This document shows positions 52,584 to 60,327 of a stretch of 64,000 nucleotides of DNA, one piece after another. The stretch is from positions 1-64,000 of the forward strand of contig NZ_DCLL01000032.1 of the NCBI RefSeq assembly GCF_002321025.1, read 5' to 3'. The notes beneath the pieces are model-generated. The model made no database searches, had not been told where the DNA came from, and worked only from the letters and a program-made list of their open reading frames with translations. Each line of letters opens with the position of its first letter. Position 1 is the stretch's first letter. The stretch comes from Acinetobacter lwoffii (GTDB lineage: Bacteria > Pseudomonadota > Gammaproteobacteria > Pseudomonadales > Moraxellaceae). The translations under genes and the position numbers were made by a program.

Positions 52584-54074
52584 ATGTCTTTTGCCAAAAT
52601 TTATACGCGAGGCTTGCTGGGCCTACATGCGCCTTTAATTGAAGTCGAAGTTCATGTCAGTTCGGGTATGCCTTCGCTCACTATAGTGGGGCTTCCCGAA
52701 GCGGCGGTACGTGAAAGTAAAGACCGGGTCCGTTCTGCCATTTTGAATAGCGGCTTTCAATTTCCAACCAAACGTCTGACCATTAATCTGGCCCCTGCAG
52801 ATCTGCCAAAAGATGGATCACGTCTAGACTTACCGATTGCTTTAGGTATTTTAGTGGCCTCTGGGCAGCTGCCTGAAAATTGCACCGAGCATCTTGAATT
52901 TATTGGAGAATTGGCCCTCGATGGTCAATTACGTCCTGTCAGTGGCACCTTGAGTATTGCTATTGCCTGTCAGAGTGACCAGCATCAACTGATTTTGCCT
53001 GGCCCAAATGCACAGGAAGCCTGTCAGCTCCCAGACTTTAAAGTCTTTGCCGCCCATCATTTAAAAGAAGTATGTGAACATCTTTCCCAGGCGCAGCGCT
53101 TGCCGCAAATAGAAGCCAGCCCACTCGCTACAGACCATTTTTATAAGTTTGATCTGGCGGATGTAAAAGGACAATTGCGACCACGGCGTGCTTTAGAAAT
53201 TGCCGCGGCAGGTGGTCATTCCCTGCTGTTTCGTGGCCCACCTGGAACAGGAAAAACTTTGCTGGCTTCTCGATTGGCCAGTATTTTGCCGCCCTTAAAG
53301 ACGCAGGAAAATCTGGAAGTGGCGAGTATTTATTCGGTGGCGAATGCCAATCACCCTTTTGGACAACGGCCTTTTCGAGCACCACACCATACTGCTTCTG
53401 CGGTAGCATTGGTCGGTGGCGGCTCACACCCCAAGCCAGGAGAAATTACCTTGGCACATTTAGGGGTTTTATTTCTGGACGAGCTACCAGAATTCGACCG
53501 CAAAGTGCTGGAAGTTCTACGTCAGCCTTTGGAAGCAAAGGAAATCGTCATTTCCCGGGCATCACGCCAAATCACCTTTCCAGCTAATTTTCAGTTAGTG
53601 GCTGCCATGAATCCCTGCCCGTGTGGTTATGCCTTTAATCAGGATATCCGTTGCCAATGTTCACCAGAAAGTATTAAACGCTATCAGAACCGGATTTCAG
53701 GCCCGTTGCTGGATCGGATTGATTTGCATATTGATGTGCCGCCATTACAGGCGCATGAGTTACAGGACAATCGGCCTACAGAAAACTCGGAAACGGTCAG
53801 ACAACGCGTCATTGCGGCCTATGAAATTCAGATGCAACGGCAAAATACCTTGAATATGAGTTTGAGTCCAAAGCAGCTAGAGCAATATGCCGCATTAGAC
53901 CAGTCTGCTCAGAATATGCTTGAACTGGCTCAGCAAAAACTGAATTTATCAGCACGTGGCTATCATCGGGTCTTGCGTGTCGCACGCACCATTGCCGATT
54001 TGAATCAAAGTCCAGATATTCAAAGTCAGCATCTTTCGGAAGCCCTGTCTTATCGCGGGCAGCAGCAGATTTAG
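52584..54074 (+). CDS. comM: ComM, AAA+ branch-migration helicase for natural transformation
   Basis: 496-residue YifB/ComM family protein. An N-terminal Lon-protease-like domain (about 1-165) is followed by the AAA+ module with Walker A GPPGTGKT at 218-225, Walker B with LFLDELPEFDR, and the Cys-rich zinc-type MNPCPCGY...CQC. A C-terminal Mg-chelatase-like helical region follows. ComM migrates donor DNA junctions during transformation. In A. baumannii comM is the insertion site of AbaR resistance islands; here the frame is intact end to end. Confidence 0.95.
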   Translation: MSFAKIYTRGLLGLHAPLIEVEVHVSSGMPSLTIVGLPEAAVRESKDRVRSAILNSGFQFPTKRLTINLAPADLPKDGSRLDLPIALGILVASGQLPENCTEHLEFIGELALDGQLRPVSGTLSIAIACQSDQHQLILPGPNAQEACQLPDFKVFAAHHLKEVCEHLSQAQRLPQIEASPLATDHFYKFDLADVKGQLRPRRALEIAAAGGHSLLFRGPPGTGKTLLASRLASILPPLKTQENLEVASIYSVANANHPFGQRPFRAPHHTASAVALVGGGSHPKPGEITLAHLGVLFLDELPEFDRKVLEVLRQPLEAKEIVISRASRQITFPANFQLVAAMNPCPCGYAFNQDIRCQCSPESIKRYQNRISGPLLDRIDLHIDVPPLQAHELQDNRPTENSETVRQRVIAAYEIQMQRQNTLNMSLSPKQLEQYAALDQSAQNMLELAQQKLNLSARGYHRVLRVARTIADLNQSPDIQSQHLSEALSYRGQQQI

Positions 54075-54081
54075 GTCATTA

Positions 54082-54108
54082 AAAAAGGCGACACAATGTC
54101 GCCTTTTT
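54082..54108. terminator. Bidirectional terminator between comM and a porin gene
   Basis: Stem AAAAAGGCGACA/TGTCGCCTTTTT (54082-54093 with 54097-54108), loop CAA, between convergent genes. Confidence 0.9.
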
Positions 54109-54120
54109 ATCTAAAGAGAA

Positions 54121-54861
54121 TTAGAAGCTATAACCGAGTCCGAATACGACTTTATTCTTTTGTTTTTCATCAAAACGGTCATAACCACCCAAGATATAAT
54201 TCATGCTTGCAGTTACACCTGTGTCACCAAGTGGCTTGCTTAAACCGATGTCAAAATGACGAAAACCAAAACTTTCTGTAGTTCCTTCAATATCACCTGA
54301 TTTTTCATAAGCATATAAGCCTAAAGCTGTATTCAAGCTGAAATCTTGTGGTAAAGCATAGCTATAAGTAGCTTTTAAATAGGTATCACCTGCATTGCCC
54401 CAAGCGGTATCTTCTAAAAGTGTCTGTGCGGTTACACCAAAATCTTTATAAGTCAGACCAAGGTTTGTTTCAAAACCATTCGAATCTGAATTACCAACAT
54501 CATAATAGTAGTAATAGGTTAAACCGACGGTATAACCTAAGTCATCATTAATAGAACCGTTATAACCTGCATAAAAGTCATTTTCGAATTCAGATCCATT
54601 ATTTTCAAAACCATAATCGCTATAATCTAGTGTAGAACCCCACCAACCTGCATAGAAGCCAGACGCATGGTTATAATCTAAACCACCTTGAAGCGTTGCA
54701 CCCTTATTTTCAGGTGCACTCGTAATACCACGTAAGTTATAGCTTGAAAGTACGCTGATATTTCCAGATACCGTATGTTCAGCAACAGGTTCTTCGGCAA
54801 AAGTAAAAGAAGATACAGCACTCAATAAAGCAAGAGATAATACTTTTAATGTTAATTTCAT
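54121..54861 (-). CDS. TorF-family putative porin (gcw_chp)
   Basis: 246 residues with a signal peptide ending FAEEP and a predicted 12-strand-like beta barrel: alternating aromatic and polar residues, NLRGITSAPENKGATLQGGLDY, and a terminal aromatic VFGLGYSF. It matches the TorF/gcw_chp porin-like family; substrate unknown. ATG 54861 is chosen because GGGGGAG lies about 9 bp upstream, over a longer open frame to 54903. Its base composition is AT-richer than its neighbours. Confidence 0.8.
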   Translation of the reverse strand: MKLTLKVLSLALLSAVSSFTFAEEPVAEHTVSGNISVLSSYNLRGITSAPENKGATLQGGLDYNHASGFYAGWWGSTLDYSDYGFENNGSEFENDFYAGYNGSINDDLGYTVGLTYYYYYDVGNSDSNGFETNLGLTYKDFGVTAQTLLEDTAWGNAGDTYLKATYSYALPQDFSLNTALGLYAYEKSGDIEGTTESFGFRHFDIGLSKPLGDTGVTASMNYILGGYDRFDEKQKNKVVFGLGYSF

Positions 54862-55458
54862 TGTGTGGCTCCCCCAGATCGTCTGAGACGTTTTTATGAT
54901 CATTGATTAAACTCAAGCTCAAAATTTGCAAGAGCTATGCCAATCTGGATAAAAGGAACCAAAATAATAAATCTAAAAAGACAAATAAAATTTAAACCAT
55001 TGTTTTTAAATAAAAATTAAAATTATGAAAAAATGAATTATCTAAGCTTTCTTTTAAATAAATGTAGTTAAGGGTATTTCATCAATTTTTTAATACTTAT
55101 ACATAATCATTTACAATTTGCCCCATTTTGATTCTATTTTTGTAATGATTAAAATTTGTGCTAAAAAATAGTGCGTAATTTTTGATCACATTTTTTGCAC
55201 GTTCTAAAATAAATAAGCTGCTTATGTTCATTTCACCCCTTCAGAAATATCATTTATATCTTCCAATAAAATTATGTTTTTACTCACTTTTTACCGACAG
55301 TTTAAAAATTAATCACCTCAAATCCTTGCTATTGTTTAATTTGAGTTAAAAAAATCTAAACTTTAGTGGAATATATCTAATAAAAAATGACATTTTTTTA
55401 GCATTTCTTATACAATTCCTAAAAAATTCCGATCAATTTGTATAAGGCTCTCTTCCCA
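54862..55458. promoter_or_regulatory. AT-rich intergenic region between divergent porin genes
   Basis: About 600 bp with no supportable gene and very low GC by eye. A promoter for the downstream porin is plausible: ATGACA (55387-55392) with TATACA at 55409-55414 (16-bp spacer) or TACAAT at 55411-55416 (18-bp). A 7-bp inverted repeat CTCAAAT (55317-55323)/ATTTGAG (55339-55345) is present. The AT content would suit H-NS binding, an inference only. I see no small-RNA gene I could support. Confidence 0.4.
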
Positions 55459-56823
55459 ATGCAAAATTCAAAAAAATTAACATTAGCAGTTTTGATTCAG
55501 GCTGCTTTGGTTTCTACTGCTTTCGCTAGCGAGCAAAGTGAATCGAAAGGTTTTGTAGAAGATGCTGAAGGTTCTGTACTGTTCCGTACCGGTTATATCA
55601 GCCGTGACTATAAAGATACTACACCTGGCTCAGATCGCAGTTCATTTGCTCAGACAGCAATTGTAAAATTAGACTCAGGCTTCACCAAAGGTACCGTAGG
55701 CTTTGGTGCCGGTATTATTGGCGATGCATCTTTCAAACTAGGTGAAAATGCACATGCTGGTAATGACATGATCCCGACACACGGTGGTCAAGATGCGCAA
55801 GGTCGTGTAGATGCTTATGATCATTGGGCACGTGGTGGCGCATATGTAAAAGCACGTGTTTCAAACACGACTGCAACTTATGGTACTCAAGTTTTAGACT
55901 TGCCTGTGCTGGCAAGTAATACAGCACGCTTGGTTCCTGAATACTTCACAGGTGTGTTAGTTGAAAGCAATGAAATTGAAAACTTAAACTTAGTTGCTGG
56001 TAAATTTACTGAAAATCAACGTTCAAGCCAGATCAAATCTGATGGTAATGAACTGGATCGCGCAATCGTTTGGGGTGCGAAATATAAATTTAATGATGCA
56101 GTTAATGCTTCTTATTACGGTACAGACATTAAAGACCGCCTAGAGCGTCATTATGTCAATGCCAACTATAGTTATAAACTTGCTAATGACAGCACCTTAA
56201 CTCATGACTTTAGTGGTTATCATACGAACTGGGATCGTGAAGCTAATAATAGTCTTTATTCATATATCGGTTCTGTAGACGATAAATTCAAAAATTCAAT
56301 CTGGGCGATTTCAACAACTTATAATAAAGGCCCACACAATGTCATGCTTGCTTACCAACAAAATACGGGTAATACAGGTTATGACTACGGTCTAGGTCAA
56401 GGTGTAGGTGATGGTCATCAAACTATTTATATGCCGAACTCATACCTATCTGACTTCATAGGCAATGATGAAAAATCTGTTCAACTTCAATATACTTTTG
56501 ATTTTGGTGCAATAAATGTTCCTGGCCTATCTTGGACTTCTGCATTTGTATATGGCTGGGATATTGATGCAAGCCGTGCTGTTCGTGTAGACCCAAATGA
56601 TAGTGATTCAGCTCTACTTGGCCGTACTATTACAACTGATGATGCACAAGAACGTGAATTCTTTAACCAAGTGAAATATACCGTTCAATCTGGTTTTGCC
56701 AAAGACGCGAGCCTTCGTGTACGTCACTCATATTACCGTGCTGACCAAGCCTATAATGATGTTTACATGCCAGATACTAACGAATGGCGTTTATTCTTAG
56801 ACATTCCTGTGAAATTATTCTAA
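55459..56823 (+). CDS. OprD-family outer-membrane porin
   Basis: 454 residues with a signal peptide (LAVLIQAALVSTAFASEQ). The mature part is an 18-strand-like beta barrel: SVLFRTGYISRDYKD, ARVSNTTATYGTQVLDLPVLASNTARLVPEYFTGV with the loop 3 pattern typical of OprD proteins, and the C-terminal aromatic EWRLFLDIPVKLF. OprD-like porins take up basic amino acids, peptides or aromatic acids; the specific substrate is unknown. ATG 55459 has AAGG about 11 bp upstream. A strong terminator follows. Confidence 0.87.
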   Translation: MQNSKKLTLAVLIQAALVSTAFASEQSESKGFVEDAEGSVLFRTGYISRDYKDTTPGSDRSSFAQTAIVKLDSGFTKGTVGFGAGIIGDASFKLGENAHAGNDMIPTHGGQDAQGRVDAYDHWARGGAYVKARVSNTTATYGTQVLDLPVLASNTARLVPEYFTGVLVESNEIENLNLVAGKFTENQRSSQIKSDGNELDRAIVWGAKYKFNDAVNASYYGTDIKDRLERHYVNANYSYKLANDSTLTHDFSGYHTNWDREANNSLYSYIGSVDDKFKNSIWAISTTYNKGPHNVMLAYQQNTGNTGYDYGLGQGVGDGHQTIYMPNSYLSDFIGNDEKSVQLQYTFDFGAINVPGLSWTSAFVYGWDIDASRAVRVDPNDSDSALLGRTITTDDAQEREFFNQVKYTVQSGFAKDASLRVRHSYYRADQAYNDVYMPDTNEWRLFLDIPVKLF

Positions 56824-56846
56824 TTCACTCGAATTTCAAGCCATAA

Positions 56847-56875
56847 AAAAACCTGCACATTGTGCAGGTTTTTTA
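56847..56875 (+). terminator. Terminator of the OprD-family gene
   Basis: Stem AACCTGCAC/GTGCAGGTT (56850-56858 with 56862-56870) with A-run and T-run flanks, between convergent genes. Confidence 0.9.
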
Positions 56876-56915
56876 TTTTAGGCTTTAAAAATTTAAAACC
56901 TAAACCGTAAAGCAA

Positions 56916-57452
56916 TTACTTGTTTGCTTCTGCATAAGCTGCAATTGAGTCCAGTACTTCTTGTTTCGCAACATCAGCACCTTCCCAACCACTCAGCTTG
57001 ACCCATTTGCCTGGCTCAAGATCTTTGTAATGCTGGAAGAAATGTTCGATCTGGCTGATCAACAATGGAGGAAGATCAGTATATTCCTGAACATCTTTGT
57101 AGATTGGAGTCAGTTTGTCATGTGGAACTGCAACCAGTTTCGCATCAACACCACCATCATCTTCCATGTTCAATTTACCGACAGGACGACAACGAATGAC
57201 TGAACCTGGCTCTACTGGATGAGGTGTTACCACCAGTACGTCTAATGGATCACCATCAAGCGATAGGGTGTTTGGTACATAACCGTAGTTTGCTGGGTAG
57301 AACATTGCTGTACCCATGAAACGGTCTACAAATAACGCATCAGAATCTTTATCGATTTCGTATTTGATTGGTGCTGCATTTGCAGGAATTTCGATGATCA
57401 CATAGATATCGTTTGGCGCATCTTTACCCGCTGGGATATTGCTGTAGCTCAT
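56916..57452 (-). CDS. ppa: Inorganic pyrophosphatase
   Basis: 178-residue family I soluble pyrophosphatase. The signature DGDPLDVLV is intact, with further metal ligands in EIDKDSDALFVDRF and DVQEYTDLPP. It hydrolyses pyrophosphate to drive biosynthesis. ATG 57452 (MSYSNIPAG) is chosen because AAAGAG lies 7 bp upstream and the family starts here; the frame is open 15 codons further. Confidence 0.97.
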   Translation of the reverse strand: MSYSNIPAGKDAPNDIYVIIEIPANAAPIKYEIDKDSDALFVDRFMGTAMFYPANYGYVPNTLSLDGDPLDVLVVTPHPVEPGSVIRCRPVGKLNMEDDGGVDAKLVAVPHDKLTPIYKDVQEYTDLPPLLISQIEHFFQHYKDLEPGKWVKLSGWEGADVAKQEVLDSIAAYAEANK

Positions 57453-57569
57453 AGCATCACTCTTTAACAAGTTATATCTTTTAAAAAACCGCGACAATTA
57501 TAACGGTTTTTAAAGATTTTTTTGGATTTTAAAATATCGAACTGTAAATATGTCCACAGACTTGATGAA

Positions 57570-57968
57570 TTAAACCAACTTGATGATCAGCAGCAATAAA
57601 GCCACCGGACATAACATCGAGAGTAACCATACGATGGAGCGTAAAGTCGCCCAGTTGGCCAAATAACAGATTCCGTACAACACACGAAAAAACAGATAAG
57701 CCACACCAAAAATCATGACCAAATCTTGTGATATCACCATGTACTCTGCCATCAGAATCGCAGCAATAAAAAGTGGTAAACTTTCAAAGCTGTTCTGCTG
57801 GGCAGCATTGGCGCGACTGGCCAAGCCTGTAGACTTTTCTAAAAATGCCCGTGGATTCTGATTGTCTTTTACGCTGAAGCCTGCTGATTTTTTTGCAATC
57901 AATGTAAACACATAAGGTAAAAGACAAGCGGCCAAAATGAGATAAATAACCCCACTAATGCTGTGCAT
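57570..57968 (-). CDS. MAPEG-family membrane protein
   Basis: 132 residues with four hydrophobic helices and the conserved AFLEKSTGLASRANAAQQNSFE, RVLYGICYL region typical of MAPEG (membrane-associated proteins in eicosanoid and glutathione metabolism). Bacterial members' roles are mostly unknown; no substrate can be assigned. A weak Shine-Dalgarno precedes ATG. Single gene unit. Confidence 0.8.
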   Translation of the reverse strand: MHSISGVIYLILAACLLPYVFTLIAKKSAGFSVKDNQNPRAFLEKSTGLASRANAAQQNSFESLPLFIAAILMAEYMVISQDLVMIFGVAYLFFRVLYGICYLANWATLRSIVWLLSMLCPVALLLLIIKLV

Positions 57969-58068
57969 CTGTTTTTTCTCATGAAAATTTTATCTCTATC
58001 ATAGCATGGCATTTCGTGAATAAATTTTGTTAAATAGAGTGCTTTTTATTACTTGTTAAGGATTCACT

Positions 58069-58449
58069 ATGGTCGCGCCTGATCAAAATGAAATGTTCGA
58101 TGTCCTCGAGAAACAACGCCAGCATCAACGTCAAGTGGATCGCGTATTAAAAATTGTCCTGCCAATTGTGGCATTTCTGATGGCTGTCATTTGTGCCAAT
58201 ATGAATATCTGGTCGCCGATCTTCACCTTTGCCATTTTATGGATTGCCTTTTATTTCGTAGGCATCAAGCGTACGCCTCTCTGGCATTGGCTGGTCGCGA
58301 TTCTGGTGTATTGTTTGGTCGACAACATTCTAAGTTATGGCAGTTTTAATCAAACCGGATTTACCCGCCAGTTTGGCACCATGTTTATTTTCTTGGGAGT
58401 GGTCGGCGTAGGCCGTCCTTATTTTGACCGCTGGTTAATGAAAAAATAA
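58069..58449 (+). CDS. Small integral-membrane protein of unknown function
   Basis: 126 residues. A charged N terminus (about 1-28) is followed by four hydrophobic segments (about 29-48, 49-68, 73-94, 101-118). No enzyme or transporter motif is recognised. AAGGA stands about 9 bp before ATG. It lies divergently next to the MAPEG gene and upstream of a strong bidirectional terminator. Confidence 0.75.
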   Translation: MVAPDQNEMFDVLEKQRQHQRQVDRVLKIVLPIVAFLMAVICANMNIWSPIFTFAILWIAFYFVGIKRTPLWHWLVAILVYCLVDNILSYGSFNQTGFTRQFGTMFIFLGVVGVGRPYFDRWLMKK

Positions 58450-58463
58450 AAAGCCCAAATCAA

Positions 58464-58490
58464 AAAAAGCGCCTGACGGCGCTTTTTTTT
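58464..58490. terminator. Bidirectional terminator between small membrane protein and fadD
   Basis: Stem GCGCC/GGCGC (58469-58473 with 58478-58482), loop TGAC, with long flanking A and T runs, between convergent genes. Confidence 0.9.
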
Positions 58491-58500
58491 CTTACAGGTA

Positions 58501-60177
58501 TTAGGCTGTTTTACGCAGATCTTTACGTAAGATTTTACCTACGTTTGATTTTGGCAATTCATCCATAAACTCGACATAACGTGGACGTTTGTAACCGGTG
58601 AGGTTTTCTTTCGCGAATGCTAAAACTTCTTCTGTGGTTAAAGACGGATCTTTTTTCACAACAAACAGTTTCGGCACTTCACCTGATTTTTCATCTGGCA
58701 CACCAATCGCGGCCACTTCCAGTACTTTTGGATGTGTTGCTACAACTTCTTCAATCTCAGATGGATAGACGTTAAAACCAGACACTAGAATCATGTCTTT
58801 CTTACGGTCTACAATTTTCACATAACCACGTGAATCCATGACACCGATATCACCGGTACGGAAGAAGCCGTTCACCATGACTTTTTCAGTTTCATCTGGA
58901 CGGTTCCAGTAGCCTTTCATGACCTGAGGACCACGAATTGAAATTTCACCTTGCTCACCCAGTGGAACTTCATTGCCTTCATCATCCAGAATAGCCACTT
59001 CAGTCAATGGCAATGGAATGCCAATAGTGCCGCTGAATTCTTCAGACGCAGGTGGGTTTGCTGTTGCAACCGGAGAAGTTTCAGACAAGCCATAACCTTC
59101 AACGATATTGGTTCCGGTAACTTTCTTCCATGCTGCTGCAGTAGAAGGAAGTACGGCCATACCGCCGCCCATCGCCATTTTCAGTTTGCTATGATCAAGT
59201 TGCTTGAACTCTTCATTGTTTACCAGCGCATTGAACAGTGTGTTCACTGCCGGGAAGAAAGTCGGTTGGTATTTACGTAGTTCTTTCATTACCGCAGGTA
59301 AATCACGCGGGTTTGGAATCAGAACGTTCGCCTGACCTTTGTACATACCGTAAAGTGCGCATACCATGAAGGCAAAGATATGATAAAGCGGCAAAGCACA
59401 GAAAATACGGTCATCTGGCTGACCATCTTGCGCACCAAATTTACTCTGGAAGATGCCGTCACACTGCAACATGTTCGCAACTAGATTACGATGTGTCAGT
59501 TCAGCACCTTTCGATACACCCGTCGTACCACCTGTGTATTGAAGAACTGCAGTATCACTAAGGGTCAATTCAGGGCGTTTATAGTTGCTTGGATTGACTT
59601 TAGACAAGGCCGCATTGAATCTCACATGGCCTGGAATATCCCAAGCTGGAATTTGCTTGCGTACAGAACGCAATACAAAGTTCACCAACGTTCCTTTCAA
59701 GGCACCCAGCATGTCACCGACAGAAGCTACCACGACATGCTTCACTGGTGTTTTACCAATAATTGCTTGATAAACAGAAGCAAAATTCTCAATAATCACC
59801 AGCACTTCAGCGCCAGAGTCATTCAATTGATGTTCAAGTTCACGCGATGTGTAAAGTGGATTCACGTTGACCAGTACCAAACCTGCGCGGAACACCCCAA
59901 GTGCCACAACCGGATACTGAAGAACGTTTGGCATCATCACTGCCACACGTGAACCTTTTGCCAACCCCAAGCTTTGTAGATAAGTTGCAAACTTGCGGCT
60001 CGCCTCTTCCAATTCATTGAAAGTCATAGCCTTATCCATAAAGATAAAGGCATCACGCGAGCCGAATTTTTGGAAATTACGCTCAAAAACATCTACTAGA
60101 GAAGTATTTTCTGCTGGTAATTCTACTGTTTCTGGAATCCCTGTTTTTTGGTATTCAGCAAACCAAATTTTTTCCAT
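58501..60177 (-). CDS. fadD: Long-chain fatty acid--CoA ligase FadD
   Basis: 558-residue acyl-CoA synthetase on the cytoplasmic side of the inner membrane, activating fatty acids for beta-oxidation. Adenylation motifs: YTGGTTGVSKGAELTH (A3), EGYGLSETSP (A5), GWF-like FFRTGDIGVMD (A7), and the C-terminal Lys in SNVGKILRKDLR (A10). ATG 60177 (MEKIWFAEY) is chosen because GGAGAG is 9 bp upstream and length then matches E. coli FadD (561); the frame is open 19 codons further. A perfect 9-bp inverted repeat lies in its 150-bp upstream region. Confidence 0.95.
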   Translation of the reverse strand: MEKIWFAEYQKTGIPETVELPAENTSLVDVFERNFQKFGSRDAFIFMDKAMTFNELEEASRKFATYLQSLGLAKGSRVAVMMPNVLQYPVVALGVFRAGLVLVNVNPLYTSRELEHQLNDSGAEVLVIIENFASVYQAIIGKTPVKHVVVASVGDMLGALKGTLVNFVLRSVRKQIPAWDIPGHVRFNAALSKVNPSNYKRPELTLSDTAVLQYTGGTTGVSKGAELTHRNLVANMLQCDGIFQSKFGAQDGQPDDRIFCALPLYHIFAFMVCALYGMYKGQANVLIPNPRDLPAVMKELRKYQPTFFPAVNTLFNALVNNEEFKQLDHSKLKMAMGGGMAVLPSTAAAWKKVTGTNIVEGYGLSETSPVATANPPASEEFSGTIGIPLPLTEVAILDDEGNEVPLGEQGEISIRGPQVMKGYWNRPDETEKVMVNGFFRTGDIGVMDSRGYVKIVDRKKDMILVSGFNVYPSEIEEVVATHPKVLEVAAIGVPDEKSGEVPKLFVVKKDPSLTTEEVLAFAKENLTGYKRPRYVEFMDELPKSNVGKILRKDLRKTA

Positions 60178-60267
60178 AATGGCCATCTCTCCAATCATAA
60201 TCCTTAGTATTTCAACTGTTTTTTTCAATATCACACGCCATTTTTAGACTTGTATATGTGCGATATT

Positions 60268-60322
60268 GCATCCATCTTGTTGAATCGTTGTTCATATATA
60301 ACGTATTTCGCAGGATGGATGC
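60268..60322. repeat. 9-bp inverted repeat upstream of fadD
   Basis: GCATCCATC (60268-60276) and GATGGATGC (60314-60322) form a perfect inverted repeat separated by 37 bp, in the 150-bp gap between the parC stop and the fadD start. No T-run follows on the minus strand, so it is not a standard parC terminator. Confidence 0.5.
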
Positions 60323-60327
60323 TAGTC

